Of a stretch of DNA of 5,055 bases, positions 4,608 to 5,055 are shown one piece after another. The notes under the pieces were generated by a model. The model was not told the origin of the DNA, made no database searches, and worked only from the letters and a program-made list of their open reading frames with translations. Source of the DNA: an uncultured Propioniciclava sp. (GTDB lineage Bacteria > Actinomycetota > Actinomycetes > Propionibacteriales > Propionibacteriaceae); NCBI GenBank assembly GCA_937872005.1, contig CALMPQ010000365.1, positions 1 through 5,055 on the forward strand, read 5' to 3'. How positions within the stretch are numbered: the stretch's first letter is position 1; each line of letters opens with the position of its first letter. The position numbers and the translations under genes are program-made.

Positions 4608-5055
4608 ATGAGCACCGAGACCACCACGCACTCCGCGGCGCTGCCCGGCGCCAAGGTCCGTCCGCCCCGCGAGGGCCGCAGCAACGGGCAGTGGCTCGTC
4701 GACGGCCACGAACCCCTCAACCCCAACGAGGTCTTCAAGGCCGCCGACAACGGCCTGAACGTGCGCGAGCGCATCGAGACCACCTACGCCCGGGAGGGCT
4801 TCGCGTCGATCCCCCACGACGACCTGCACGGCCGCATGCGCTGGTGGGGCCTCTACACCCAGCGCAAGCAGGGCATCGACGGTGGCCGCACCGGCACGAT
4901 GTCGGCCGACGAGCTCTCGGACGAGTACTTCATGCTGCGCGTCCGCATGGATGGCGGCGCGCTGACGCTCGACCAGCTGCGCGTCGTCGCGCAGATCAGC
5001 GTCGAGTTCGCCCGCGACACCGCCGACATCTCCGACCGGCAGAACATCCAGTACC
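4608..5055 (+). CDS. sirA: Ferredoxin-dependent sulfite reductase SirA/NirA, N-terminal part (3' end outside window)
   Basis: The first 149 residues of a siroheme and 4Fe-4S enzyme that reduces sulfite to sulfide with six electrons from ferredoxin, the last step before cysteine synthesis. The match to Mycobacterium tuberculosis SirA (NirA) is close. It has an N-terminal GQW (27-29), EPLN.NE (35-41), VRERIE (52-57), RWWGLYTQRKQG (78-89) and FARDTADISDRQNIQY at the window end. Y83 corresponds to the Tyr that forms an unusual covalent bond with an active-site Cys in the M. tuberculosis enzyme. The partner Cys and the cluster and siroheme Cys motifs would lie downstream. The ATG at 4608 has GAGGA nine bases upstream, and that site can be masked by the leader. 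An assimilatory nitrite reductase is the alternative, since the families are similar, but the cysteine-rich leader supports a sulfur role. Confidence 0.92.
   Translation, partial: MSTETTTHSAALPGAKVRPPREGRSNGQWLVDGHEPLNPNEVFKAADNGLNVRERIETTYAREGFASIPHDDLHGRMRWWGLYTQRKQGIDGGRTGTMSADELSDEYFMLRVRMDGGALTLDQLRVVAQISVEFARDTADISDRQNIQY

Noticed and set aside
1..5055. CRISPR array, tRNA/rRNA genes or an insertion sequence
   Set aside because: I saw no regularly spaced repeats beyond the two-copy repeat at 508-545, no tRNA- or rRNA-like segment and no transposase-like protein.

Overview
The window is high-GC, densely packed DNA from an actinomycete. It carries an actinobacterial MptB-type mannosyltransferase, a mycobacterial-type SirA/NirA sulfite reductase, GTG starts, and a leader peptide of the kind found upstream of actinobacterial sulfur genes. 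The genus cannot be fixed from this sequence. A Propionibacteriales-like or related organism is a guess.

Layout. (1) Positions 1-507, + strand: the 3' part of an exodeoxyribonuclease III gene (xthA). (2) Positions 508-547: a 40-base convergent gap built almost entirely from two copies of a 16-base direct repeat. (3) Positions 548-3029, - strand: two overlapping genes, first a polytopic GT-C mannosyltransferase of the MptB family (cell-envelope mannan), then a 3-hydroxyisobutyryl-CoA hydrolase (valine catabolism). Their reading frames overlap by 8 bases, so they are probably co-transcribed. (4) Positions 3030-3105: a short divergent promoter region with a perfect 10-base inverted repeat ending just before the next start. 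(5) Positions 3106-4338, + strand: three overlapping genes for compact complex I-like subunits NuoB (cluster N2 site), NuoC and NuoI (two 4Fe-4S clusters). No NuoD/large subunit, NADH module or membrane subunit is nearby. This looks like an orphan peripheral electron-transfer module of an energy-converting hydrogenase-related or complex I-like enzyme. (6) Positions 4339-4607: a regulatory leader. It holds an AT-rich promoter, an unlisted 29-codon cysteine-rich leader peptide ending in QCCCGC, and RNA segments that can fold to hide the next ribosome binding site. (7) Positions 4608-5055 (cut by the window end): ferredoxin-dependent sulfite reductase, sirA.

The best finding is the sirA leader. 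A probable leaderless GTG ORF has four Cys codons in its last five. The eight bases just before the Cys run are perfectly complementary to the eight bases carrying the sirA Shine-Dalgarno sequence. The natural reading is a cysteine-sensing switch. When Cys-tRNA is scarce, a ribosome stalls on the Cys codons, covers the anti-Shine-Dalgarno segment and frees sirA for translation. Cysteine-responsive leader peptides are known in actinobacteria, but the pairing scheme here was worked out by eye from this sequence. The second point of interest is the isolated nuoB-nuoC-nuoI module.
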